From contig CM025855.1 in the NCBI GenBank assembly GCA_003952965.2, positions 17,150,800-17,214,799 of the forward strand: a stretch of 64,000 bases of DNA, given 5' to 3'. The notes below the pieces were generated by a model. That model did not search any database, was not told the origin of the DNA, and saw only the letters and a list, made by a program, of their open reading frames with translations. Positions 11,006 through 23,949 of the stretch are shown in pieces. This stretch comes from Morella rubra (taxonomy: Eukaryota > Streptophyta > Magnoliopsida > Fagales > Myricaceae). The stretch's first letter is position 1. Each line of letters begins with the position of its first letter. A program made the translations under genes and the position numbers.

Positions 11006-13756
11006 AGTGTGAAAGGGGAAGACAAAGAAGAAACAAAGAGAAGAACTCGTGGATTTCTTTGGTGATTCAGTAAGTTTTGAAGAATAACTTAGAATCTTTG
11101 TTTTTTCGGTTGCATATAATGATCTAAAGTTGGATTTGTGCACAGGGTCAAGGAGAAGTGAAGAACATCGAAAAATCGAAAGAAATCAAGGTAAAATAGT
11201 TATAGGTTGTGAAACTGAAGGAGGAAGGGATTTTTATGAAGATTTGGTTGTTTTGATTGTGTTTGTGTATCAAAATGTTTAGAAACTTGTTTAGATTAAC
11301 GTAATTTGTTGCATGTGTGCTTTAGTATATAAAGATTCAAGAAATCGATTTGAAACAACTGTCTGCTGAAAAATTAAGTTCTGCAAAATAGAGTCTTGTT
11401 AGGACTATTTTTATGCTGATTCTTGTACTTTTTTTATACCAAATCAATTTTATTGAAGGCTCTTTCAAAACCAAGATTTTGACAAAAATTTCAGGTGATT
11501 CGGATATATATTGAGTGAGTTATGAATTTTTAAAGTTTAGATGTCAAGCTGTCACCCAGCCTTGTGCGTCCCAGACTCTTTGCTTGTTTCGAATATCATT
11601 TAAGGGGTCATTTCAAATCGATTTTAATGGGTTAGGGCTTGAACTTTAAGTTTATGAAAGGGGAAGAGACAAATTTCGTGCATTTTAGTTGAAAAACGAG
11701 TGAGTTACGTGGTTTTGAAGTTTGGTGTGTAAACTGGACACGAAGTAAAATGTTCCAGATTTCTTTCTTAGTTCAGAGGTCTTTTAAGGACCCATTTCAA
11801 ATCGGATTGTTATGCGGTTTGTCTTGAACTTTAAGTTTATGAAATAGGAGCATGTTAAAATAAATTTTGATTATTTGAGTCTGTACTGAATAAGTTATGA
11901 ATTTTTGAAAATCAAAGGTTGAGCTGGAGATGCAGTGGTGTGTTCCAGATTTTTCAAAACTTTGTTAAATTTATTTGAAAGGTCTTTTCAGGTCATATTT
12001 TTGTATTTCCAATTTTGAAATTTAAATTTAAAGTAACATTTTGAAACTGAATTTTGAAATTTCAAGTAAAGATAAACAAGTTACAAATTTTCAAAGTTAG
12101 AAAGGTCAAGCTAAAACAACAATATTTACTCTAGGATTTTTATCTATTGTGAAGCATTTTTTAATAGTAAATCATATCCAATTTTTATATTTTTATCTTA
12201 ATTTTAAGTATATGAAAGAAGAAAATTTCAAAACTTTGTTCAATTTGAAGCTATATTTATCAAGTTATGAATTTTTGAAGTTGGGCAGAATCAACTTGAA
12301 CGTGCCCAGTAACTTGTATTTTCAAATAATTTTTTGAGTGGCAAAGAGCTAATTACCCTAAGTTTTATTATGTTATAGCATCAAGTGTGAGAATTATTTT
12401 GGCACCCAATTTTAATGGTTCAGTGATATTAAATAGAGTTTTATATTGTAGAACCACTGCTGGTTAGTAAAGAAATATATGTGACTTAGTATAACATGTT
12501 TTGGTTGAAATGAATGATTGTTGTTGCATCAAGTGAAATTCTAAATCATTTAAGTGACGACCTTAGTATGGCTCACTTGTAGGCAAGGAACCACCACAAG
12601 CTTGAGTAGGTAAAGGTAAGTAGAAAAATTATTTTTTCAAAAACTGGAATGATACATAACATGAATATTTGTCATTGAGCACGTCATGAGCATTTGCATT
12701 GATTTTCTTAAAAGGAAGAAAGGGAAATTTTATGCAAATGAAAGTGAAATTTTATGCTATGTTATGATATGTTATGGGGCTAAATAGGATAGTTGGTATA
12801 TACCTAAGTATGAAAGGTGCATCCACTCCGAAGGACGAATGCGAGAAGGATGGGTAGTCCTTGAGGTATGTGCAACCACACTAAAGGACGAATGCGAGAA
12901 GGTGTGGACCTCTAAGGGTCATGTCTAGCCATTAGGCCTGGGGCCACATCAAGGGCTAGCTCGACCAAATGACAAGTTTCCAAGGGAAAGGGGTAAATGG
13001 AGCAATAGAAGTAGCCCAAATAATGATGAAGAGATTTTTAACCTAAATTTCAAGTAAAGAGTCTCATGCATAAACATGCATTTACTTTTGGCACTACATG
13101 TATACCTGTCATTCATGATCATGCTCAAGTCACACATATTTCAGTTCATTAATCATCCCTTACTGAGTCATTCGACTCATAGTATTTTCAACTGTATCAT
13201 TCCAGATGAACGTTCCAGGTGAAGAAACTTATGAGGAGAATCTAGAACATGAGGAGGGGGCTGACAAGGGTGTCCTCCCCTGAACAGTAGTACATGTAGT
13301 CTACTTTTAAAAAAACTTAATGAATCTCCCTAGCAATGTTCTCATGGCCTATTTAGGCTACAAGACTATCTTTAAGACTTTGTATGAATTAAACTAAGTA
13401 ACTTATATTTTGAACTATGTGTAGTCATAATTATTGCTTGAGTTATTGTTTGAGATTAAATTTCTAAATGTTCCCTTATGCATGTTATGTGGTATAGGTA
13501 TACGTTTTACTTAGCATATATCTACTTACATATTTGTATGCTACGTAAGAATGAGTGAGGATCTACTTGGCAACCAGCGATAAGAAAATAAATTTCCGAG
13601 TAATATTTTCAGAAACTAAAAGTGACTCATAAATTATTAATAACGAGTTAAAAAAAAATTTGCTGCAAGATTAAGTTAAGTGTGCTGGAGCGTTCGTCAT
13701 GGCAAACACTCATAGCTGTCATTAGCCTCCTTCAAGCTAGCGTTTGGGGCGTGACA
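10362..13756 (+). mobile_element. Very long solo LTR (3.4 kb), Ty3 Tekay/Del-like
   Basis: It begins TGTGAGATCCCAACTTAG and ends TTTGGGGCGTGACA, with an exact target duplication CCAAT at 10357-10361 and 13757-13761. The right part has the signature TACTGAGTCATTCGACTCA near 13163, which I associate with LTRs of large chromoviruses of the Tekay/Del group. No gag or pol is attached. It contains an (AG)n tract (10975-11000), a TATA-like TATATAAAG near 11325, an internal periodic array (11517-12320), and a short repeat AAGGACGAATGCGAGAAGG at about 12831 and 12885. Family assignment is moderately sure; the boundaries are well supported. Confidence 0.82.
11517..12320 (+). repeat. Array of diverged ~185-bp tandem units inside the LTR
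   Basis: An AAGTTATGAATTTTTGAAG-like phrase recurs at about 11517, 11702, 11892, 12078 and 12262, spacings of 185, 190, 186 and 184 bp. In several units it is followed at similar offsets by GTTCCAGATTT, by 'ttcaaatcg', and by TTGAACTTTAAGTTTATGAAA. A possible earlier unit starts near 11332. Units are strongly diverged, so this is an old array. Confidence 0.72.
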
Positions 13757-13828
13757 CCAATTGCCCCACACATGCCGCACCATGTGTTGTACCCTAAGCG
13801 AGACACGGCCTGTCTAGGTGGGGGTAGC

Positions 13829-16278
13829 TGCCATACCCCGAGCTTTCAAACACAACATGCATATTGTTTATGCTATCTTGTTTTGTGATTAGTAGTGCAT
13901 TAGGGGATATTTAGTGACTAAGAGAGATTATTTAGTATTTGAGATACGATGTTCGAAACCATGATTAGAACATGATTTAGTGAGAATTGGAGTTCACCTC
14001 TAACTGAGTTATTGTTCAAGAGATTGAGGAGGATCAATTTAAATTTTTAAGCTAGTAGGTCATTTTTATCTCAAAACCTAGATTAGGACATGACTAAATG
14101 AGATTTGGAGTTCACGTGCAACTAGGTTGTTGTTCAAAATGTTGAGAGCTCATATTGGATCAATTTAATTTTTTAAGCAAGCAAGACATTTTTGTCTCGA
14201 AAACTGAACCACATGATTTTTATTCTTTTAATATGTTGGGAGTTCATCCACGAGTTTATGGTTCAAATTTGGAGACTTTTTATTTTTTGGAGGCAAGTAG
14301 GTCGATTTCTCGGAGCAATTAGGTTGATTTGCGATTATCGGAAGATTAGTGAAACGATTAGCAAAACTTAGCCATTAAGAAAGGAAATTTCAGCTGCCCT
14401 AGAGAGTGACACATATGAGGGCTAGATAGCACGACAAATCGAAGCTAAAAGCGTGACGAATCGATGCAAAAAGCACGACCAAAAAGGCAAAAACCTAAAG
14501 AGCATGAAAAGTCGAACTACAGGAGTTTCAACGATGACTCGCCATGGCTACCTAGGAAATTTTTGGCCATAGCCTTGCCATGCAGCTGCTGTAGGTTGCT
14601 AGGTGTCAAGAGGAGAGAAATGTAGCCTAGTGACTCGCCAAAGCTAGCCTAGCTAGGCCGGACACATGTCGGAATGCAACCGGCTGTGTTTTCCTATAAA
14701 TAGGGGTGGATTTCGACCTTTGAAGAGTACACCATTCAATCTGAATTTTGTGAGTTAAATCTTGAGAGCAAGAGTGAAGTGAAGTGGTAGAAAGAGGAGG
14801 AAAAAGTTTAGCAAAGATCAAGCATGCTTAAAGGTAAAGTTTAGTTGGTTATCTTTGATTTGATTCAAGTTTTCAAGATGATTATTGTGAATTTTTGTCT
14901 TTGTTATTCTAGCATCTCTTGATGTTATTAGTGTTTTTCTATTCTTCCTATTGTTCTTGATGTTCTTCGTGTTCTTGACGAAGAACAAGCTCGTCCTTTT
15001 GAAAAAGTATCATTTTCAAAGTTTGATTCGTTTTCAAGTTGTTTTTCAACTTTGATCCATTTCTTTTCAAAATTTCTTCCAAAAGTTGTTTTTCAAAGCT
15101 TGAACATATTTCTTTCCTTCTGATTTCAATACTTTTTATGTCAAAATTTGTATTTTCTACGTGGTGATTAAGCCGGTTTTTAACCAAGAAATCAAAGTGT
15201 TGTTTTTGCCTTCACAACATTTTCCTTTGAGAACTGTTTTATAATGTTGTGATGATGGAAACAAGTTAAGGTGTTGCATATCATAAATGAGATGTATGGG
15301 CGTTGATATGAGACATGCATACTTAACTTGTACGTTGGAAAGGAATATTGTGATGTTCAAGTATGGTTAAGGTGTTGCATATCATGAATGATATGTATGG
15401 GCGTTGACATGAGACATGCATACTTAACGTAATACTGTGAAGACATGACAGTACTGTGCATGAGGATGTGTTCACTTATTGTGACATTCTGGCCTCTTCG
15501 TCTACATGGAAAGATCCTCTTTGAGAATACCATATTCTACTCTGGGAGTAATGCGCAAAATCGGACCATGTTTACTCTGGGAGTAACACACAAAACATGG
15601 AGGTTACTTGTAACCCATCACTCTGGTCCAAGTGATTCACTCTGAGGAGTGTGAGAGTGGTGATTGAGAAATGGAAAAGATCAAAATTTTAAGGATTAAG
15701 TCTTTTCATTTACTTTCTTATTCTATTGAGATTTTATTGTGAACGGATTTCTTCAATATCTTTTATTCTATCTGCTATTCTGTTGTACTAACCGCTGGCT
15801 TTACTGAGTCATTTGGACTCACCTTTGTTTGTTAAATATTTCTTTAGCAGATATCTGAGTTTATTTAGGTGAGTTCACCAAACCATTCAACATGGCTTTA
15901 TCACTTTGGAATTGACCTTTCAAGTCTATATCACACGTGACCTAGATGTCCTGATAGAGGGACAAGGACATAGGTGGATCACTCCGCACTCTGATAATTA
16001 CATCAACATCTCGGACTTGGATAACACTGACAACGAAGATTAGAAATCTTCGGTTTTAATGTTTTCTTAGTTTTCGCTGCAGTTTTCTTTTTAGTATGTA
16101 CATTATAGAAAGTGGATCCTCTTTTGTAATACCTTGGTATTAATAAAAGGTCCTTCGTGTGTTTTGCTTAGTATCTTGTTGCTTTGTCGATCTTCCCATA
16201 GGCCTGTAACCTCAACTTTATAGCTGTGTCCATTACTATAAGACAACGCTTGAGGTCTTCACGGTCCGGGCTATTACA
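13829..16278 (+). mobile_element. Solo LTR (2.45 kb), second Tekay/Del-like family
   Basis: It begins TGCCATACCCCGAGC and ends CGGTCCGGGCTATTACA. The flanking 5-mers are GTAGC (13824-13828) and GTGGC (16279-16283), a target duplication with one mismatch. It has TACTGAGTCATTTGGACTCA near 15802, the same landmark as the LTR at 10362, but is otherwise different. A transcription end is suggested by AATAAAAGG near 16141. A 60-bp segment (GGTGTTGCATATCAT...) is repeated at about 15270 and 15369, and ACTCTGGGAGTAA at 15539 and 15569. No coding sequence is attached. Confidence 0.78.
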
Positions 16279-16283
16279 GTGGC

Positions 16284-16450
16284 TATTCCTCGGCACGTCT
16301 CTGAACTTTCCTCAATCTGTAACTCGTGGCCTTGCATTTCACAATATAAGGTTTTCTGTAACTCGTGGCATGCATTTGGGCCTCATAAAGCACCTATGTT
16401 AACAATATAGGAGTGTTTGTATGCATCAATACAATAGAGTCATCAACGTA
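16284..16450. other. Short flank between solo LTR and MULE transposase
   Basis: It holds two copies of CTGTAACTCGTGGC (about 16318 and 16356). I see no MULE terminal inverted repeat here, so the left end of the MULE is not located. Confidence 0.4.
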
Positions 16451-17484
16451 TTACTTGGGCTCGTGTCTTGTAAAATAAATCGTTGAAATTGCATGTAGGC
16501 ATGGAATCCCACTCAATTGCCACTTCTCGCAACTACAACTCTTATCACATATGTTCACTACCCTCCACTTCTCCATGTGATGGTCAGCCTCAAACTCGAT
16601 TTCATTACCCCACCAATATATAAAATGCCTTCCATCACTCTTAGCACGCTTAAGCTTTGTTTGAATCCTTGGGAAAATATTAAACTTGGCATCTATGAGT
16701 CCTTCCCACTTGGCATGAAAGTGGTTAATCAACATTCATCGTGATCATCTAAAGCATTGTCAGTATAGGCTTGTCCCTTGACTCTAAAACCTATGAGTTG
16801 AAGGTCTCAGCAATGTTGTTCACAAGCACCTCAATCTTGGCATGAGTGGTAAATGCATGCCTTGACCACGATACTAAGGGAATCTTCTCAAGATATCTAT
16901 GGCATTCTTCACTCAACCCTAGCATCTATTCCATATGTCATTAGAAACTTTCTTCAGTAGTTGACTTTGCCCAAGCGAACAAAGCATCCTTGAATGATTG
17001 GTCTTTCCACCTATTACTTTTGACGTTTGCCTACAAGTGCGTCAAACACTGGCTATGCTCATTATGAGGTACTAGGAGGTCTACTGCATCAAGTAACCCC
17101 TACAAAATGGATGTCGATATAGTCTTTGCATCGTGAGAAAGTATTATGTTTATGTTAGAAATAAATCATGATTATTAAAGTTACATACCTTTTAGCGATT
17201 TGAAATAAAAACCCGTCGATGATGATCATCTACGTCAACATCGCCGAGAAGCACATCTAAAAACCATGTCCAAGATGCTTTGCACTTGTCTTGCAAGTAG
17301 CATAGACGATGGGAAGCATATCATCATTTGAATTTTTTCCAACTATAAAAAATAGTTGACCCCCAAATGGGCCTTTTAAGTGGCAAGCATCCACTAAGAT
17401 AACGAGCCTGCATCCGATGAAGAACCGAAAAGAAACAAATTTGCCTTTCAAAAGGAGACAACTTCTATCAGACATGTATAACAA
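16451..17484 (-). pseudogene. MULE (MuDR-type) transposase remnant
   Basis: The product is the Mutator-like transposase that cuts element ends. On the minus strand, 17484-17257 reads GCRLVILVDACHLKGPFGGQ followed by IVYATCK, the core of the MULE transposase catalytic domain including its D-x-C-H-L-K-G signature. The interval 17256-16736 continues in broken frames with QSFKDALFAWAKSTT, LEKIPLVSWSRHAF and ILESRDKPILTML in diverged form. The region 16735-16451 ends with a SWIM zinc finger (CSCEKWQLSGIPCLHAIS, CxC...CxH). Order and spacing match plant MULEs. The N-terminal half is missing or unreadable beyond 17484, and frames are interrupted. It is part of the outer MULE of the nest ending near 31498. 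Confidence 0.88.
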
Positions 17485-17492
17485 ACAAGGAG

Positions 17493-17497
<5 letters not shown>

Positions 17498-17536
<39 letters not shown>
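17498..17536 (+). repeat. (GA)n microsatellite
   Basis: About 19 uninterrupted GA units directly follow the MULE transposase fragment. Confidence 0.95.
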
Positions 17537-17540
<4 letters not shown>

Positions 17541-18233
17541 TTGGTATAAATCAACAGCTACAAAAATGTACTAATAGATTGTAGTCTTCCTTGACCTTTT
17601 CTTGTCTATTCTATGTATGTTTGTTCTTTGTAATCTCTATACATCAGAGCATAGCAAGTGGTTAAGTTCCAACTCTATTTTTCATACCATATTTGTGAAG
17701 TCTTATTGTTATTATAATTCAGATGAATCTGAATGCCACTTAAGAGACACGCAAGAAATAAGTAACGATATATCACAATCACTTATGTCTCCTATTTGAT
17801 TAGTTTGAGTTTTGGGATAAGTATGAGATATACATATATGGATAAAACTTCTTTATGCATTTATTATCTAGGCAACTATATTTGCTATATTGTTCTCTAT
17901 CTAATCCCCCAACACAAATAACAATCAAATTTATTTCTTATGGTTTGTACAAACCAAACAAATATGCAAAGTCAAAAGTTAAAAGGAATTCATTTCCATC
18001 ATAAACGTTGACTTCCTCTTTACCATCTTCCTTACATCTTTGACAAAAATTGCCTCATCTTCAATAGATGTGCTGAAATTATTTTATTTTTTAAAAAAAA
18101 AAATTAAAGGCAAAAAAAAAAAATAATGGGACCACTTGAAAAAAAAAAAAAATATATGTGTCATTAGGAATAAACAACAATCGGACGACTTCGAGGGAAA
18201 AACAACACATTTAAGAGGAGAAGACAGAACATA
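17537..18233. other. No gene seen; MULE interior
   Basis: A+T-rich sequence with poly-A tracts near 18092-18155. It presumably represents the MULE's intron or lost 5' coding part. I cannot read transposase motifs in it. Confidence 0.4.
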
Positions 18234-18238
18234 ATAAA

Positions 18239-19539
18239 TGTAATTCCAAGGACTAAGGCAACCCAAGAGGGTGGTGAATTGGGTTTCAAAACTTTTTCGA
18301 AACTCATCCTTAAGAATGTGTTTGCTAGCTACAAATCCCACAAAGAGAATCAATTGCAATAAAGGATAAAGCTCAAGAATGCATATTGCAAATCAAATAT
18401 GCAAATTAAACTTTGAAAAAGAAACTAGTAGCACAAAGTAAGGAGATAAGGGAAGAGAAACAAACACAAGATTGTTAGGTGGTTCGGCAACCCTGCCTAC
18501 ATCCACCACTAAGCTCCTTTACAAAACATCGAGGTTTCTTCACTATGCTCCCTTCAACCAAGGAAAAGGTTTCCTTACACTTGAGCTTGAGAAACACCTC
18601 TTCAAGCCTTAAGAGTGAGTCTGAAAACAAACCTCACCAAACTCCTTCTTTCGATGAACAACCTTCACCGAAAGGAAACAAGAGAATCACTTTCTTAGAA
18701 ATGTGAAAGGATGAACGAAAATGCTAACTAAGACTCCCTTGATGGAGTAGATGTTACAATGAAAAATTTATATCTCCCAGGCTTCACACAATAACAAGGA
18801 TGTGAAAGTGTGATTATGTGTGAATGATGTTAAAAGAAGGATTCAAAGGTTTTTGATCACTTTTAGCCTTAGTAAAATGATTTTGGTCATTCAACAATAT
18901 TTATGAGGCTTAGGTAAGGCTTTAAATAGTTATCACAAGAAAAACTAGCCGTTTATAGCTGTTAGGAGTCGATCTATCAAAATTCACTACGAGCTGATCA
19001 ACCGCTGCAGGTTACCGTTACCCCAACGATCACAATGTTAGAACTCAGAACATCTCTATTTTAAAAATATATACCGGTCAACCGCTACACCATGCAGTCG
19101 TAGGCCAGTCGACCGCTTCACCAACTGGTAGACCTCTACAGCTTAAGCACATGATCATGTTCATTTAAAACCATGATTTTGACCAACTTGAAAACACCCA
19201 ATTTTAAAGACTAACTTCCCATGAAGTATACAAAAGGTTTGGGAGTTTAATTGGGGATAATTTAAAGCCATTAAAATATTTTTAATCTACCAAACAAGTG
19301 GTAAAATAGTTTATACAAGTTTTGAAGAAATATACAAGTATGTGATTCAAATTCTTGTTAAAGATGAAGTCTAGAGTTACAAAAATTACCCTAGCAACTT
19401 AAGTCTTCACTTTAAGAGTCACTTCCATTGAAAGGAATATTGCTTGATTGCTCCGTGCTCATTTTGAGTCTTCTTTACTTCTCATTTCAATTACTTCTAT
19501 TGTTATCATTAAAACATTGATTGTGACTAAAAGCCAACA
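18239..19539 (+). mobile_element. Solo LTR, 1.3-kb family (copy 1)
   Basis: It begins TGTAATTCCAAGGACTAAGG and ends TGACTAAAAGCCAACA, with exact target duplication ATAAA at 18234-18238 and 19540-19544. It is a near full-length relative of the solo LTR at 25674-26994, sharing GGCAACCCAAGAGGG near the start, AGGTGGTTCGGCAA in the first quarter, and repeated GTCGACCGCT motifs at about 19015-19125. No internal region is present. I cannot assign the superfamily from the LTR alone. Confidence 0.88.
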
Positions 19540-19599
19540 ATAAAGAAATCCTAATGACGAGAGTACAAATAAAGCCAGAGCTACAGATGCAAACCGAAA

Positions 19600-20400
19600 G
19601 GGAAAAACATACTTGATGCAACAAAATGCAAACCGAGGAGCTTCGAAGCTTGATTCCTAACAAAAATATATTGGCCTTTGTCGCCTCATGAAGCTTGATT
19701 CAAGACAAAGATTCATATGAGTTTCATTGAAAGAGATCGGATTGAAGAGTAGGAAGTTAGGGGATTTTTTTTTCTCCATAGGGAACCGAGCGAATTATGT
19801 GCTCATTTGGGGTCGGGTATCAGGGAGAGAGATGGGGCCAATGTAGAGTTTTGATAAGTCAATTATTTTTTTGGTTTAATTATACAAAACGTCTATGTGG
19901 TATAACGTTTTTATAATTTGGTCCCTGTGATAAATGTTTATACACAGGAGTGCCTATGGTCAATGTATTGTAACAAACAGATCCCTTTATTTTAGGTCTG
20001 TTGTCTCACTTAATGGCTGCAGTTGAGCTAGATCAATAGTCCACGTGTTCACCAATTGAACTACATGTCCTATAATCGTCCGCGTTGGAAACCCAGTCAT
20101 TGAGCCTCATTTTATGCATGCCATGCCAGCATATTTGAAAAAAAAAAAGGTTGAGTCATCAATCCAACCCCTTTGATCGAACTACCCCACCTCACTCACT
20201 TGGTTCTCTATGGAGAAAAAAACCCGAAGAAAACCCTAACCTCAGACTCTTCAATTTGACCCCTTTCAACTAAACACATCTGAATCCTGTTGTTGAATCA
20301 AACTTCCAGAGCTTATAATTGACGAAGGGCTTGAATTTTTTCTAGAATCAAGCTTCGAAGCTCCCTAGTTGCAATTGGTAACGTGAAGTGTTGTTTTCCC
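19600..20400. repeat. Inverted repeat formed by the leaders of MULE A and MULE B
   Basis: The segment at about 19600-19800 (minus) and 20200-20400 (plus) share ordered words: CTATGGAGAAAAAA, CTTCAAT, CCCTTTCAA, GAATCAAGCTTCGAAGCTCC. The left TIR of MULE B lies in the loop. This is expected when one family member inserts head-to-head in another. Confidence 0.6.
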
Positions 20401-20968
20401 CCTTCGGTACCCTTTTGTAGCATTGACTTTATTCGACCCCTTTATTTTTTATTTTTTGTGTTGTTTATTCCCTTTATATGTGTTGTTTGATTATTCATTC
20501 ATGTTCTATTTAGCAAATTAATCTAAAGCAGTATGATTTGTTTTAGGGAGACGGGGCTGAGACATCGAGAGATGGTGAAAGAAGGAGCACACGTTCTAGT
20601 ACGAGCAATACGCAAGTAAGTTTCTTCATCAACGTAGTTCAAATGTGTTCAATTATTGATTTCTAGTTACCAATTCTCTAATTGGTCAGTTAATGGTTTT
20701 ATAATTTTCCTGAACATTTATTTGATCTATTGCAAATAAATGATGCAAGTCATCAAGGGATGAGGCATTAAGAAACGTTGCCTCGAGTCAAATCTAGGTA
20801 AGTATAGTGATGTGTCACGACAAATTTTAATTAAGTTACAGCACCATAAAGCTGGTTTAATAACGATTTTATGCAAGAAAATCACGGGGACCAGCATGCC
20901 TCACAACATGCGGGTGGTGTTGAAACACGGGCAACAGCATGTAGATGTCAACCTATCACATGCAACAC

Positions 20969-22569
20969 TGATGTGGGAATTTATATCACACATTTTCTTA
21001 GTAGTAATTGTTTTGATTCAGAGTGTTTTGTATGTTTCTTAGCTTGTTTGTCTAAAATTTTAAGTGTGTATTATATTTATTTAACTCTTAAGAATTCTTA
21101 ATGTTTGCAGACATTTAATTATTCAATAAGGTTAAAATTGAGCTGATGGGAAAAGCAAAATTCGGGCAATACCGAGAGAGCAAATCCTATTTGAGCTGGT
21201 TGAGTAAAAACAGAACACTATTTAGTTTTTGGATTATAATTGGAGCTACAAACCTTGTATTCTGGTGACTCTTCGCTTGATGGAAAGCTAAGATGCAGGT
21301 ATAAAACTTTTATGAAGATTTCAAAATCCAGTTCTACCATGTTGAAGTTCAAAATCTAGAAAAAAAAAAAAAAAGAAGAGAAGGAATTTTGTCCAGAAGT
21401 TTACTGCAGCCCAAACCCTGTTTCAGTTTTTTGCCTCTATCTTGAGTTCTAGAAGTCAAAAAAATGCAAGCCCAGGTGCATTGGAAATCTGAGAAAGAGA
21501 TTTAAAACTTTCGAAGGATTCAACTCCAAATTATGTTGTTTTAATGCTCTAAATCTAGCTAGAATTTCGGATTTCAAATTTATTTTGAAAATTGAAAAGC
21601 AAATTTGTTTTGAAATTTGAAAAGAGATTTTGTTTCAAAATTCAAAAAGATAATTGGTTTGAAATTTGAAAAGCAAATCTATTTTAAAATTTGAAACATA
21701 ATTTGTTTTGAAATTTGAAAAGAGATTTTGTTTCAAAATTTGAAAAGCAAATCTATTTTAAAATTTGAAACATAAAATATGTTTTAAACTTTCCAAAAGG
21801 GATTATATTTTAAAATTTGACAATAGATTTTGTTTTAGAATTTGAAACGAGAATTGATTTGGATGGACTTGATTTCAACTACAGATAGAGGAGGATTTTT
21901 AAAAGGGAAAAGACATACAAGATAGAAAAAAGAGAAAATATTCAGAGGAGGAATGTCGTAGCTGAGAATTTATGCAATTTCATAGTTTTCCTTCTTTCAC
22001 TAATTTTTTGTTTTGGAATTATTATTAAGGATGTTAAATTTGAATTTATCTTTGAAAAATAATTGGATTGTTTTATTAGTTATAATTTGCTAGTTTTCTT
22101 ATTTTAGAGTTAGACACTTTTTTTATATGATTTGAGTATGGATGTAATAAATATAAATTGTTAATTACAATTTGATGATTTAATTCCACATGGTATAATG
22201 AATATTTATTAATTTTTGTGATCACGAAAGTAGACATATGATTAATACAAGTTTGGGTGTTATACCTTGAAAGAGGATATCGCATAAAAAAGAATTTGGT
22301 CATCGTGATTAAGAAAATATTAATGCAAGCAATCATGCTTAAACTCATTGAAAGAATCCAATTGATGAAATCCAAGCTATATGAATCTTTAATATTTGAT
22401 TTTTCAGGTTATGAATTTATAGTCATTCACATGAATTTAGGATCGTCTAAATAATATAGGAAATTTTATAAATTGGTACTTGAATCTCCTCCTTGTGGAA
22501 ACGATACTCTTTTTGCCCTATGTTAATTGTCACGAGCCATGCACTTGTAGTAAAGTTTCGGGACTATCA
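20969..22569 (+). repeat. 5' LTR of the Athila-like element
   Basis: It runs from TGATGTGGGAATTTATATC to GGGACTATCA. It contains a run of repeated short phrases, AAATTTGAAAAG-type, at about 21590-21850, which is shorter in the 3' LTR and accounts for most of the length difference. Confidence 0.9.
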
Positions 22570-22575
22570 AGTTTT

Positions 22576-22593
22576 TGGCGCCGTTGGCGAGGA
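22576..22593 (+). promoter_or_regulatory. Primer-binding site (tRNA-Asp type)
   Basis: TGGCGCCGTTGGCGAGGA lies 6 bp after the LTR. It differs slightly from TGGCGCCGTTGCCGGGGA, the tRNA-Asp complement known from Athila-type elements. It is where minus-strand DNA synthesis would be primed. Confidence 0.85.
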
Positions 22594-22801
22594 GGATTGT
22601 TTTCAATGTTAGTACGAATAATTTTTTGTTATTAATTTAGATTGTTTTGTTTTTCTGGTTATCAATTTACATTTTTGTTTGTATTTTGTGTATGCCATGT
22701 AACTGTGATTAATTGAGCTTTTTGATCTAGAAATTGAAAGAACCCTAGGTGCACTAAGGAGAAAACAAAGACTGGTGCTAGAGCAAGAACAAGCAGTAGC
22801 C

Positions 22802-23690
22802 ATGGCAGATGACTAGAATCAAAGGGTGTTACGCGACTTTGTTGTGTCGAATGTTAATGGAGCTCAACCCTGCATTGTGAGACCTACAATCAATTCTAAT
22901 AACTTTGAGATTAAGCCTGGTCTCATCCAGATTGTGCAGCAAAAGCAGCTTGGGGGAGGACCTTCTAAGGATCCACATGCACACCTTGCTAATTTCTTGG
23001 AGATTTGTGATACAATTAAGATAAATGGAGTTAGTGATGATACTATTCGACTCTGACTTTTTCCATTTTCTCTAAAGGATAAAGCCAAAGCTTGGTTGAA
23101 TTCCAAAGCACCTAACTCTTTCACCACCTAGAATGCCTTGTCACAAGCTCTTCTAAGTAAGTATTTTCCCCTAGGTAAGACTGCAAAACTTAGAAATGAT
23201 ATTACCAATTTTGTTCAATTTGATGGTGAATCTTTGTATGAAGCCTGGGAGAGGTTTAAAGATTTGTAGAGGAAGTGTCCCCATCATGGTCTTCTTGAGT
23301 GGTTGATTGTACAGACTTTCTATAATGGATTAACATATTCAGTCAAGATTACTATAGATGCAGCTGCATTAGGTATATTATTAAGTAAGTCAACCGATAA
23401 GGCATATCAGTTGTTAGAAGAAATAACCTTTAACAATTATCAATGGTCTACTGAAAGAGATATGCCTAAAAAAGTTCCAAGTACGTATGATGTAGATAGC
23501 ATAAATATGTTGAATGCTAAAGTTGATTCTCTGTAAAAATATTCAGTAAGCTTAGTAATATGAATTATGTTTCTATTCCTGTAGTAAGTTGTGATTGTTG
23601 TGGAGGAGCTCACAGGAGTTCTGATTATATCCAGGTAGAGCAATCTCAATTTGTGTCTAATTTTAACAGGCAGCAGTAGTAGAACAACCT
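22802..23690 (+). pseudogene. Athila-like gag, broken
   Basis: Gag packages the element RNA. Readable pieces in order are: NNFEIKPGLIQIVQQKQLGG, then DPHAHLANFLEICDTIKING (about 22900-23020), LFPFSLKDKAKAWLNS, KYFPLGKTAKLRNDI, FDGESLYEAWERFKDL, KCPHHGLLEWL, QTFYNGL and KAYQLLEEITFNNYQW (to about 23450). This is the conserved core of Athila/Tat gag. In-frame stops at about 23056, 23131 and 23268 interrupt it. The zinc-knuckle region after 23580 (SCDCCGGAHRSSD) is decayed. Confidence 0.88.
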
Positions 23691-23949
23691 TTATTCCAAC
23701 ATATACAACCTAGGCTGGAGGAATCATCCCAACTTTTCATGGAAAGATCAAGGTAACCAGGGTAACAATTTGAGAAATTTTTGAAGTGTTTAGGCAACTT
23801 CACATCAATATTTCTTTTGCAGATGCCTTAGCACAGATTCCTGCATATACAAAGTTCCTAAAGGAGATAATGTCCAAGAAGAGAAAATTGGAGGATTTCA
23901 GACAGTTGCCTTGACAGAGGAATGCGATGTTATTATTCAGAATAAGCTT

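Noticed and set aside
21590..21850. Repeated AAATTTGAAAAG phrases considered as a separate satellite
   Set aside because: They lie within the Athila-like LTR and recur in its partner LTR, so they are part of that element.
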